Source: Absidia repens (Eukaryota; Mucoromycota; Mucoromycetes; Mucorales; Cunninghamellaceae). Taken from it: a DNA stretch of 64,000 nucleotides. The notes beneath the pieces were generated by a model. It made no database searches, was not told where the DNA came from, and saw only the letters and a list, made by a program, of their open reading frames with translations. Below are positions 22,490 through 32,762 of this stretch, one piece after another. The stretch is from assembly GCA_002105175.1 (NCBI GenBank), contig MCGE01000010.1, positions 992,001-1,056,000 on the forward strand, in the 5' to 3' direction. The position numbers and the translations under genes were made by a program. Each line of letters starts with the position of its first letter. Positions within the stretch are counted from its first letter, which is position 1.

Positions 22490-24529
22490 TGATATGACGT
22501 ACTGGGTGGAATTCTACTCAAGATTGGTCGACCGTACATATCATTGATAGCATGGGCTACCATACCGTAGCCATTGTATACATTGCCTGCGGGTATTGGC
22601 ATGGTATGCTGGTGCTGGGCGTTCATATAATACGAAGATCGATTGCTATAGTTCATTTGATAAGGAGGGTTGCTACTGCTGCCACCATGAATGTGATTGG
22701 TAGGGTGATGATGATGATAATGTGATGAAGGTTGAGACTGGTCATGATGATAAAAAGGTACAGATGTTGGTGGCGCCGATGGAGTGCTATAATAAAAAGG
22801 AGGAGCAGTAGATGTCGGTTGAATGGAGATTTGTTGTAGAGGAGGGACTGAGGTTGCAATATCACTAAGACCATTATTCAACGGATTGGGAGGCTGCTGA
22901 TGAACTGACGATTGTGGAGTTTGTTGTTGTTGCTGTTGCTGGGAGTATATGTCATTGACATATGAATTGGTATGTGACGGTATGATTGGGGCAATGACAT
23001 GTGCTGTAGAAGGTTGTTGCTGATTTTGCCCGGGATAAGTGTCAACATTAAAATTTTTGTCTATTGAAGGTCGTGTATAATTGTAATTTCTGAAGGGAGG
23101 GTGGGTCAACTGTGATTGCTGAGTGGTTTGAGGATTAATAGCTGTAGCTGGTTGGATAACAGTGGCTGATGTAATCCCAACGGTAGAATCATATTCTGTG
23201 GAGTATTGTGTTGCAGATGTTGATGACGATGTTTGCTCGTCTTGTGTTTGATAAAGAGGTCGGACAGGGATACGTAGTGGCACACGTGCCAATGGTCTAT
23301 CAAGCTGCTGAGGAGGAATATGTGGCTGTTGTGTCTTTGATAGTAAATAAAGATGTTGGTTGTATTGCTGTTGAGCTTCTACTGCTTGTTGTTGCTGGTG
23401 GTGGTGATGATGATGACGATGGTGGTGGTGTTGTATAGCTGGTTCCTGTTGTTGCTGATGTTGCTGTTGTTGGAATTGATGATGCCGGGACCACTGAGAA
23501 TTTTGTTGTTCGTGTTGCTCCAGCTGATGATGATGATATTGCATAGGTAACCCCATAATTTTCATTGTGGCTTCAATAAACTGACATTGGTGTAAATCTC
23601 GAAGATTGCCATCGGTAATAGAACTATCATGTAATTGACTCCGGAAGTTGAAGAGAGTTGATTTCCAATAATCAAAGTCAGCCTTTGGAATAAACAGGAG
23701 GTACTGTAACACATCCAGAAATTCAAATTCCATCATATTGAGTTCATGCATTTTCATACCAGAAATGTCGGACCAAGTCTTGTTGGTAAATGTGTTGTCA
23801 TCAAGGAACTTGTTCGCTTTGTTAAAAAAAAAAAAAGATGAGTAATGAACCTTGGCAAAAACAAATCGATTATGGTTTGCAAATGACTTACCCAGCATCA
23901 GCGCCACAGTGTACAACCTATATTCTGATCCTTCCGCACCCCGGAGTTGTGGATTGTTCCGTAATAACAAGGCGATATACTTCAAAGAGAGTAGAACTAC
24001 AGATTCGGATAGTTGTGTAGCTTGGAGAATCTAAAGAAGTTGTAAGATATAGAGTAAGTATACAAATAAACCACAGTTTAAATTTTATTTTGATTGGCCT
24101 TACCGAGCGGCAATACTTTTTAAAAGCATTACTTGTCTCTTCATTGCCAGAATTACGACTGGCTTGATGAGGAAGAACGGAAGAGCACCGGTCGTGCCAC
24201 ATGAGATAGACCATAGTAGCAGAAAAGTCAGCCAGCTGGGAGATGGAGAGAGCATTAGTATGGACGTCAGTTGCACTAGGAAGAGGTTCGGGTACCGGGG
24301 GAGGCAGTGGTGGTTGAATTGTAGGGTAGGTTATATGATGTTGTAGCAGTGGCTGATGATACATGGTACCGGCATCCATAAGTTGATACTGGTTTTGTCT
24401 TTGGGGATACATAGTTTGAAGATAAGCTTGTTGTATATGCGCAATAGAGAAAGGAAGACCGAGACTGACTTTCACTTCATTCAATCGGAAACCATAAAGA
24501 TAGATAATGTGAGAATTATAATAGAACAA
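22209..24529 (-). CDS. Pho80/Clg1-type cyclin with Q/H-rich tail
   Basis: Cyclin partner for a Pho85-class kinase. Exons: an N-terminal exon ending at 24104, then 24030-23892, 23816-22489 and 22400-22209. The cyclin fold begins with QLADFSATMVYLMWHDR and continues through ATQLSESVVLLSLKYIALLL. The hallmark ALMLANKFLDDNTFTNKTW is restored across the intron between 23892 and 23816. It ends in MNMMEFEFLDVLQYLLFI-like sequence. After that comes about 400 residues of Gln-, His-, Pro- and Ser-rich disorder. The start is uncertain: the frame is open to 24529, but the MYPQRQNQYQ methionine near 24410 or an extra upstream exon is also possible. The last intron has a 41-nt A tract (sense) immediately after its GT donor. 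Confidence 0.85.
22446..22486. repeat. 41-nt homopolymer in an intron, abutting the splice donor
   Basis: On the plus strand this is a T run. On the sense strand of the cyclin gene it is poly(A), beginning two bases after the GT of the donor of the last intron (donor at 22488-22487). It is the longest mononucleotide run in the window. Confidence 0.9.
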
Positions 24530-25439
24530 TAATAGGAAGGAAGTGAATAATAAAAGTGGCGAGAAAAAGAAAGAAATAAAGAATTTAAAAAAAAGGAAGT
24601 AGGGACAACTAAGGAACCAACCTGAAGCTGGGTTTCAAAATAAAAACTACAGACAAATATTTATTCACCAAACTGTTTTTCCAAGAACATCGAATCTCAA
24701 GAGTGACAATGTAACGAGTTATTTTACTTTCGGGGCTTTGGTTTATATGATGGTTTTGCCTTTGAGTTACGAAGACTAGCATTCCTGTGATACTATCATA
24801 CTGTGCCTCGTTTGTATATATTGACATGGTGACACTCAGCCTTCAAGTCTCCCCTAGGATATATATATATATATCTTTTTAATTCTATAACTTAGCAAAA
24901 AGCTTTCAGCTATAAATAATTGCTTTTTGATATCGGTTCCACACAAAAAGCAGCGAGTTGGCTGGTGGGTCCGCCTTGAACTTTTATAGCAGCTTTAACG
25001 CTGATTTTTGTGTATTTTCGTTATTGACAAATGATGAGACAAAGAAGATGGTGAATGCTATATACAACAACTGAAAAATGGATGCATGAAAAATTAAGAA
25101 TAATATTCTCTACTTATTTTGGGTTGATCATAAGAATTTGACCTGTTTAAAACCAAGTTTGATTGAATTAGGTAGTTTGTGACGTTGGGTTAATTTCACA
25201 GTGTCGGACCCTGGCCCGGATGAGCCACTGGTAATATTATTTTTTTAGCAGGCGAAAGAAAAAAAAAATTGAGTGGACAATGAAAAAAAATAGTCCTCTG
25301 TCAACAAGGCTCTTCTTTCCCCCTTCTTTTTTTTTTTATCATCCACCCTTCTCCCTTTCGGTAAAGAAGACCATCCTCATTGTTATTTATTCTATAAGAA
25401 ATACTAACATGTACATTCCTTTTTATTTTTTATAAAGCT
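24530..25439. promoter_or_regulatory. Divergent intergenic region, cyclin / ATP4
   Basis: Separates the minus-strand cyclin gene from the plus-strand ATP4. It contains a TA run at about 24858-24875, a GC-richer segment near 25203-25231 (GACCCTGGCCCGGATGAGCC), and a pyrimidine-rich leader at 25310-25375 just upstream of ATP4, as expected of a strongly expressed fungal gene. An ORF at 24827-24609 ends near a possible donor (CAGGTTGGT) and could be an upstream exon of the cyclin gene, but I cannot support it. Confidence 0.4.
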
Positions 25440-26592
25440 ATGTCTTTTAGATTATTGACCAAGGGCGCCGCCGGTAATAATCACCACCATATCACTCTTC
25501 TTCGGTTTCACTCATATTCTGTTTTTTTTTTGTTTTTTGTTTTTTTTTTTGCTTTTTCTCGTACATTTTAGCTAACGCCATTGCTCGTCCTGCTTTGACC
25601 GTATCTCGCCAATCTCTTGGTGTCTCTGCGTAAGTATCCACAAATAATATTGTAGTACAATTTGTGTACTAACATAAATAATTACTCTAATATTGCTTAT
25701 AGTGTACGCAACTACAGTGCCCAACAACCTACACAACAAGGTAAACGAACCACCATACCTACACTCTTTCCATACCCAAGTAATCCTTGACTAACTCTGT
25801 TTTTTTCCCTTCTATCTTTCAAATAATATTAGATCCCAAGCAAAAGGCTAACAGCATTATCGACTCTCTTCCCGGTAACTCCCTTGTTTCCAAGACTGGT
25901 TATATCACCCTCGGTACTGGTTTGGCCACTTTCCTTATCTCCAAGGAAGTCTATGTGTTCAATGAAGAAACTTTGGTGTTGGTTGGTGCTGGTGGTCTTT
26001 TGTTCGGTTTATTGAAGTACCTCCGTGAACCTTTCACTGCTATGGGTAACGAACATATCAACGTAAGTCCCAGCCCTATTTTTGTTTGATGGTAACAATT
26101 GTACTGACAAGTGTTGTTGATGATTGAACTTTTTTTTATTAGCGTATCAAATCTGTGTTGAACCAAGCTCGTGATGACCACAAATCTGCCGTTCAAGAAC
26201 GTATTGATCAAGTTGGTCAAATGAAGGATCTCGTTGATGTGACCAAGGCCCTTTTTGAAATCTCTCGCGAAACCGCTCAATTGGAAGCCCAAGCCTTCGA
26301 ACTCAAGCAACAAGTCGCTGTCGCTCAAGAAGTCAAGAGCACCCTCGATTCCTGGGTCCGTCACGAAACCAGTGTCCGTGAACGTGAACAAAAGCAATTG
26401 GCTGCTTATTTGATCGAAAAGATTCAAAAGGATTTGAAGGACCCCAAGATTCAACAACAAATCTTGGATCAAGCTGTTGTCGATGTCCAAAGTAAGTTGT
26501 CGGGTTGAATGAAGCTGAAAAGCAAAGTATGTGATGATAGTGAACTAACAAAAACTTTTTTTATATATATAGAACTTGCCAAGTCTTCTTAG
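25440..26592 (+). CDS. ATP4: ATP synthase subunit b (subunit 4), mitochondrial
   Basis: Peripheral-stalk subunit of the F1Fo ATP synthase in the mitochondrial inner membrane. Exon 1 is 25440-25473 and exon 2 is 25572-25629. Three further main exons and a tiny last exon (AACTTGCCAAGTCTTCTTAG) follow. The spliced N-terminus MSFRLLTKGAAANAIARPAL is a mitochondrial presequence. Next come a hydrophobic pair (YITLGTGLATFLISKEVYVF and ETLVLVGAGGLLFGLL) and a long charged helix. The protein ends VDVQKLAKSS. Length (about 240 residues) and architecture match fungal Atp4. A poly(A) signal candidate, CAATAAAAACG, sits at about 26618. Confidence 0.95.
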
Positions 26593-26850
26593 ATAGTTTT
26601 TTTAATTTAGTTTCAATCAATAAAAACGATATATACATATTGTGATTCTCTCTTTTTATGTTCTGTTTTGGGCGTCGCCTCTGTGGGGATATGAAATACA
26701 TGTGTGTAAGAGATTGGGCGTATTGGGCGTGACTGGGTGATGTTAAAAATTGGGGCGGGGAATTAACAAATGAAATTTTTGGGATTTTTTTTTTCTTTTC
26801 TTCCTAGGTCTTTCATCTCATTTCCAAGCATCCTCCTTTTTTTGAATGGT
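26593..26850. other. ATP4 3' UTR and PIG-Y promoter
   Basis: Tandem spacing of under 260 bp. It includes AATAAA at about 26619 and a T-rich leader (26776-26845) before the next ATG. Confidence 0.4.
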
Positions 26851-27258
26851 ATGCAGACTCACCGTCGGCGTCCATCCAAGTCAATTCTTCTACCCAGGAC
26901 ATTAGGCAGTGCTCCTCACCACCATTCCGCCTATGCACGACGTATGACTATTCATTTACCAGAAAGTTTACCTGACAATACTCATCTTTGGGGCTACGCT
27001 TTATTGGGTGGTACCTTTTTATTTTTATGACCACTATGTATGCTATGATAGGAAGTAAATATGCTCCTAAAACGAACATTAAGGTAAGAGGTACAAAGAG
27101 ATGAACGAAACGGCTCACAACATCTCCCTCAATTGTAGTGGCTGGATTGGATCAAAGACGACCAACATTATTGCTTACTAGTGCCGATCACTGCGATTGC
27201 TTGGATTTACTTTATTGTATGGAATTGGATGGGGATGAAGTTTTTTAGGCATAATTAA
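26851..27258 (+). CDS. PIG-Y-like GPI-GlcNAc transferase subunit (apparent frameshift)
   Basis: Small ER membrane subunit of the enzyme that starts GPI-anchor synthesis. The C-terminal exon (27139-27258) encodes YCLLVPITAIAWIYFIVWNW followed by MGMKFFRHN, the PIG-Y hallmark. An intron spans 27084-27138. The N-terminal part starts MQTHRRRPSKS and runs into a first membrane helix, LWGYALLGGTFLFL, where the frame stops at TGA near 27028. The next frame continues the same helix as MTTMYAMIGSKYAPKTNIK and joins the last exon. One missing base in the T runs at 27015-27026 explains this; a 41-nt intron (GTACC...ATAG, 27011-27051) is possible but would remove half of the helix. Feature limits cover both frames. 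Confidence 0.8.
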
Positions 27259-28031
27259 ACACTTGCATTATTGTAGTAATAGTGATTAAAAATTGACATG
27301 TATACCTCTCTGAAATAAAATATTATTCACGTGCTTGGCGGAACTTGACTGTAATAATTATGGTAGCGCCTAGGGTGATTTTATATGTACATACTATATT
27401 ATATTATATTATATTGGAAGGCGAAATACCCTTTGAAATGATTGTGTATGGATAGAGGGTTAATTTTGGTGTATCAAAGTGTGATGTTGGTTGTGGTAGA
27501 GGGGAAAGGGATAATTAGGGTGAAATGAAATTTATTGTAGATGACTGATCGTTTCTCCTGATACGATCATTTTCTTGGGACGGATCATTGTTTGCTGGGC
27601 GGATTCCGAAATTTTTCATTTTTTTTTCCTTTTTTTCACTGTTTTTATTATTATTATTATTGCACCTCTTCTTTCATATATCTATACGTTTTTTTTTTAT
27701 AGCTCTCTCCCAACAAAGCATTTCCCCTTTATCATTTCTCTATTTTTCTCTTGTACGTCATACTACTTTTATCTTACCATATCTATTTCTATTGATAATC
27801 ATCCTTTTTTTATTATCAATCTTCCAGTATCCCCACAACTTCACACACATAAAAACATATAGCAACAAACAAGCACCCATACCCTTAACACACACACACA
27901 CTCACACACTCACACACAAACACACACACAAACACACAACTCCATTACTTTCTCTCTCTTTCTCTCTTTATTTATCTCTATCTACCTTATACATTTTATT
28001 CATCATCTCCCCTTGATTAGTTTGATAAAAC
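27259..28031. promoter_or_regulatory. CK1 upstream region with pyrimidine tract and CA repeat
   Basis: Non-coding. A strongly C/T-rich stretch runs from about 27605 to 28010 and contains an interrupted (CA)n microsatellite at about 27886-27938. Together they resemble a long 5' UTR or core promoter of the CK1 gene. ORFs across 27575-28016 are low-complexity artefacts of the tract. TATATTATATTATATT lies at about 27398. Confidence 0.5.
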
Positions 28032-29182
28032 ATGTCTTTAGAAGGGCAATCCATTCGGATAGGAAACAAGTACAGAGTTGGTAAGAAAATTGGTGCTGGC
28101 TCTTTTGGTGAAATCTATCTAGGTAATATATAAAAACCACAGCAGTTTATCTACCTATCGAATGGGACCAGTATTGACCCTTGCTATTATTTTTTGTTAT
28201 TTTAGGCAGCAATATCATGAGCGGCGAGGACGTGGCGGTGAAAATGGAAAGCATACGTGCTGCTCACCCTCAACTAGAATATGAAGCACGAGTTTACAAA
28301 ACATTGGCTGGTGGTGTTGGCATCCCCTTTGTACGATGGTATGGCAAGGAAGCTGAGCATAACGTATTGGTGATGGATTTACTGGGCCCTTCCATGGAAG
28401 ATCTTTTCAACTTCTGTAAGCGACGCTTCTCTCTCAAAACTGTACTTTTATTGGCTGATCAATTGGTAAGCATTATGGAGGAAATATATTATATATTCAA
28501 CTGTGAACTGATATGTACCACTTTATTTTTAGCTCTCTCGCGTGGAATACGTTCATTCAAAAGGGTTTATTCATCGGTAAGTGAAAGGAATGTAGATTGA
28601 TCTTGGCAACAATTCTATGATAATTTCTCATCATCATCTTTTTCATTACTATATTATAGGGACATCAAACCAGACAATTTCCTAATGGGCATTGCAAAAC
28701 GGGGAAATCAAGTCAATATGATCGATTTTGGCCTGGCGAAACGATTTAGGGATCCAAAGACAAACCAACATATCCCTTATAGGGAGAACAAGAATCTCAC
28801 CGGTACTCCGCGCTACGCTAGTGTCAACACTCATTTGGGCATTGAACAATCTCGACGGGATGATTTGGAATCTCTGGGCTATATCTTGGTGTACTTTTGT
28901 CGTGGTCAACTTCCTTGGCAAGGTATTCGAGCTCGAACAAAGAAGGAAAAATATGACAAGATTATGGAGAAAAAAATGATTACCTCTGCCGATGCTCTTT
29001 GCCGTGGTCTGCACCAAGAATTTGTCATATACCTCAACTATGTCCGCTCCTTACGATTCGATGACAAGCCTGACTATTCTTATTTACGTAAACTATTCAG
29101 GGATCTCTTTGTGCGTGAAGGTTTCCAATATGACTATGTATTCGACTGGACTATTAGGAAAATGGTATAAATAAATAAATAA

Positions 29183-29213
<31 letters not shown>

Positions 29214-30142
29214 CGGAGTGCAAGAAAAAATGGATTTTCTGATTGTATTAACTTTTTCTTTTATAGCATGAAAAGAAGATGGCGGAAGCAAGTCCGACTG
29301 CACCTTTGGATCCACCTCTTTATGCGTCCCCGGCCGCTCCATATGATGGCGTGGCATTGCCAAGTCAACAACGACGCGCTATGATGGGTGCCTTACCTGC
29401 AAGTGGTGCTACTTCTGGTCATCACCGAGCTCAGCAAGTTCAACAACAACAGCAACAACAGCACCATCACCAATACCGTACAGATACCAACAAATCACCC
29501 GAAACATCGAAACGATTGGACGACGTCATGTTGCAATATCAACAACAACAACGTATGCTACAACATCAAAATTATAATGCATCAGCGTTACAACAACCGC
29601 AGCATCAATCACAACCACAATCACATCAACTGCAGCAACAACAACAAATACCTACAGATCCTGCCCTTTCAAGCTTTCCCTATGCAACTGGACCAAGCGG
29701 ACGAATTTTGATGAGGGAAACTCAGCCTGGTGGTAAGTCTCTTTTTGTGTGTGTGTGTGGAGATGGAGTGAGGATTAGGATGTAAAGAAGTCAATTCTTC
29801 GCTATGAATACTAACGCGTTCTTTTTTGAATCTATTTTTTTTTCCATCCAATGGATGCACCCCCAACTGTCAATAGCTTCTACCGCAACTAAACCTACTC
29901 AAACACAGCAGAACCCAACATCTATGAACAGATCACACAACCACCATGAACAACAACAGCACTATTCTACAAACCCACACCATTTACCATCTCCCAGTGC
30001 TTACTTTAATGACAGCAGCAAGCTCCAACACCATTCGTCTTCTTACAAATCTTCTTATATGGATCCTATAGCAACAAATTATCAAGCAAAACCGAAACGG
30101 CATCAATCGACTCACCATCGCACAACTTATTTTGAAACTTGA
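28032..30142 (+). CDS. Casein kinase 1, Hrr25/Cki type
   Basis: Ser/Thr protein kinase. The start [20 protein letters not shown] and glycine loop [12 protein letters not shown] are split by introns. The catalytic Lys is in VAVKMES, the loop in [12 protein letters not shown] (joined across an intron), then [11 protein letters not shown], and the CK1-specific [20 protein letters not shown]. About 300 kinase residues end at FDWTIRKM. A tail of about 200 residues follows, rich in Gln, His, Ser and Pro. It lacks a C-terminal CC/CaaX, so no prenyl or palmitoyl anchor of Yck type; the tail resembles Hrr25 or animal CK1 delta/epsilon. One donor (29166) is followed by TAAATAAATAAATAAA and a poly(A) run of about 29 nt. 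Which CK1 subgroup is inferred. Confidence 0.93.
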
Positions 30143-31029
30143 TTAGCAGAAAAACTGAACATATGCTCTCTATATCTCTCTATTTTTTTTTTTTTGTTTT
30201 TTTTTGTTTTAATAAAACCTGGCGATGTTTATACACTTTTTCTTCTGCGAACAGTATGAAAGTTTGCGTCTTGTCTTATTGTGGGGAAGTTTCACGTTTG
30301 AATTGATGAATGTTTTTACCATAGATTGTGGTCAGGAAGGGCATTAATATAAGTGTTGGTTTTTTGTTTCTTGTGCATGTGAAAGATAAATGTTATGAAA
30401 TGTTGACTGGCTTCTAATCTATTATAATTGTTGCCTTATCTGCAGTGGTAGTGTATGTATAATTATGGGATTACTTCTGAAATGCGATGTTTACTGTGTG
30501 GTATTATTTTGCAATCATTCCATTGATTATTTCTTGGGATTGTCCTGGTGCGTATATATCGTTTTATTTATGGCTAATTATATCAGTTATCACGTTACAG
30601 TATTTACGTCATACACGCTGCTATAAACGGTATCCACTTCTATTATACGATGCTGTATTTATGGAGTGAGTTTCGAATGGGATCATCTTCAAGCGATCTT
30701 TGTATAAGTTGGACAGTAGAGGTTGTGTGTGAATAAATATGAAAGTATTAATACTATATACATACATATGTGGCATTATCATATGACATTTCTAAATATT
30801 ATATAGTACTATCGTTTATCATGCAATTGAATAGAATATACTGCCAAAAATGGTACTCATTAATACATATAGTATACCTGATAGTGAGCTATGTCGTGCG
30901 TTTCAATGATCATATATTTACACGCTAAACACCGCTTATTTTCTATGCGTTTTTTATGCCTCCTTCACCAACCTTTTTTCATGTGTCCACCCAAAAATAT
31001 CACTCAAACTGAATCCTCACAAGTGACAA
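30143..31029. other. CK1 3' flank and spacer
   Basis: 3' UTR with a TTTTAATAAAACC poly(A)-signal candidate at about 30207. AT-rich sequence with no recognised gene follows. Short ORFs at 30487-30669 and 30891-31148 lack motifs. Confidence 0.45.
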
Positions 31030-32230
31030 GACATTTCGAATCCCGCCCACGTGAATATTTATTTTCTCCCCAATTTTTATTTTTTCTTTCTTTTCCTGTT
31101 TTTTTCTTCACCATTAATTTCAATGGAATTATGTTGAACTTAGATTAGTGTCAGGACTAGTTTAGAAGAGGTTTCAGCTCAGGGATTACAAGATGCATGG
31201 GGAAACCCTTTCATTTTGGACTCAAGATTTGGGACAGTCATCAAGTGGCTTTTTGGAGCCTTCATTAACTTAGTTTATGTTAGTCTGTCCATAGTTTATA
31301 TCTACACCTGAATAAAATATGTCTCTTTTTAATTCCTTTAATGAAAAAAAAAAGTTTTATTAATCTCTGTCATGTCTTTTGCAATAGATCCCTTTATTTT
31401 TCACTATCGTTCCCTTTTGATTAGCGTTGACCATTCTACAAACCTCACATTAGGCTTCTTCATGCTCCATCTACTAGATCCGTCCAATAATTTTCCTCTA
31501 GTTACAGTGAACCTTTTTACGTTAGTTTTAGTATCTACCAAATATGTTTCAATAAAATATACGTTTTATTATTACACATCTTCTGACCCGTCACACATTA
31601 AACAACGTCGCTACTGTATCTGTTTGTGAGTGTCCTAGCGACCCCCGCTTTTTTTTTTTTTTTTTTTTTTTTTCCAATTCACTCACTATAACTACTTTCT
31701 CTCCCGTTTCTCACCAATTGGTTGGCAATCTTAGCTTAGATTACTTGCTATGCACAGTAATCATATTCTTGTCCGACCAATAACATAAATAAATCTAGTT
31801 CATAATGTGTATCCAATCCCTATGGAACATTTTACCCTACTTTCTAGTTTATCTATGACTACTTACCTATCTCCTGAAGGGTTAGCGACGGGTTGGTTGA
31901 CAGTTCTAGGTCACTGAATATGAAACGTCGTGGAATTCTACCTCTACCATTCATATTAATCAATCCAGACCATGTCGCCAGCGTCATCTCCATTAGCCTG
32001 ACCATACTATATATATATAGACATCCAGCTAGTAGCATTTGCTTTAAATTTTTCGTATCGTGTAAGAATAATAATTAATAGCCCAAACTGAAGCATGTTG
32101 AGTCGAAGAGGCCGCAAAATGACAAGGAATTCTAATATTGTCAAAAAACCCACACTTCAACAACTATCCTCTGGTACCCAGTCAACCACTTTTTTGCAAG
32201 TCTGATAATGTTTTGAAATTGAACGGCAAT
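31030..32230 (+). repeat. Interspersed repeat family, long copy
   Basis: Same order as the 13-kb copy: CCCGCCCACGTGAATA at about 31043, a T/C tract, 'ttagattagtgtcagg', the core 'gcatggggaaaccctttcat' at 31196, and TGAATAAAATATGTCTC near 31310. Next is GTTTCAATAAAATATACG near 31547, then a poly-T run near 31650. The distal end has 'ccagtcaaccac' and 'aatgttttgaaattgaa' near 32210. Together with the 13-kb copy it defines the right end of the element. No ORF. Confidence 0.8.
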
Positions 32231-32711
32231 AAGGACATTTGCTTATGTTTTATTTCTCATGTGTCAAAAGCAAATTACATAAAAGTCATCTAGCATGGCT
32301 AAAGGGAGTTACATCAAAGTAAATATCAATAGTATATGGGAGTCATATCATAGTAAATAGTTTTATTAATTGATTGATTGGTAAAATTTGATAAACTAAA
32401 CTAAATAAAACTATCTAAACTAAAGCTAGAGTCTCCATAACTAATCTAAACCCTGTTCATTATTGTATGGCCAAATTAAGAGTTTTCACAGCACTAGTGT
32501 AGTGATTGATTTCCTTGTTGTTGGTCGATCAATGCCCACTCTATAATAACAATAAAGATAAGCTGTCCCACCCCTAAAAAAGAAAAGCCACAGAGACAAA
32601 GAGATTCAATCCATTGTAAAATAGTGTATTCTTTTATTTTTATTTGTATGGGAAAAAAAAAAAAAGGGAATAGGAGAAAAAATAACCTCCCACCACCAAA
32701 CCCAATGATTG

Positions 32712-32745
<34 letters not shown>

Positions 32746-32762
32746 ATATATACCTGCCTTGA
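32231..32762. other. Spacer and RPB2 3' flank
   Basis: AT-rich, with a 'taaactaaactaaataaaac' run near 32393, a poly-A run at about 32650 and a TA microsatellite at about 32717-32753 just past the RPB2 stop. No gene seen. Confidence 0.45.

Noticed and set aside
22653..23550. Several 60-75 residue ORFs overlapping the cyclin tail
   Set aside because: Shadow frames of the CAG/CAT-rich coding sequence.
24609..24827. ORF upstream of the cyclin gene as its first exon
   Set aside because: It ends near a possible donor (CAGGTTGGT), but I found no convincing acceptor that joins it in frame, and its composition is not clearly coding.
27575..28016. Two overlapping long ORFs before CK1
   Set aside because: They are products of the pyrimidine tract and the CA repeat (Phe/Leu/Ser and Thr-His runs), not protein-like.
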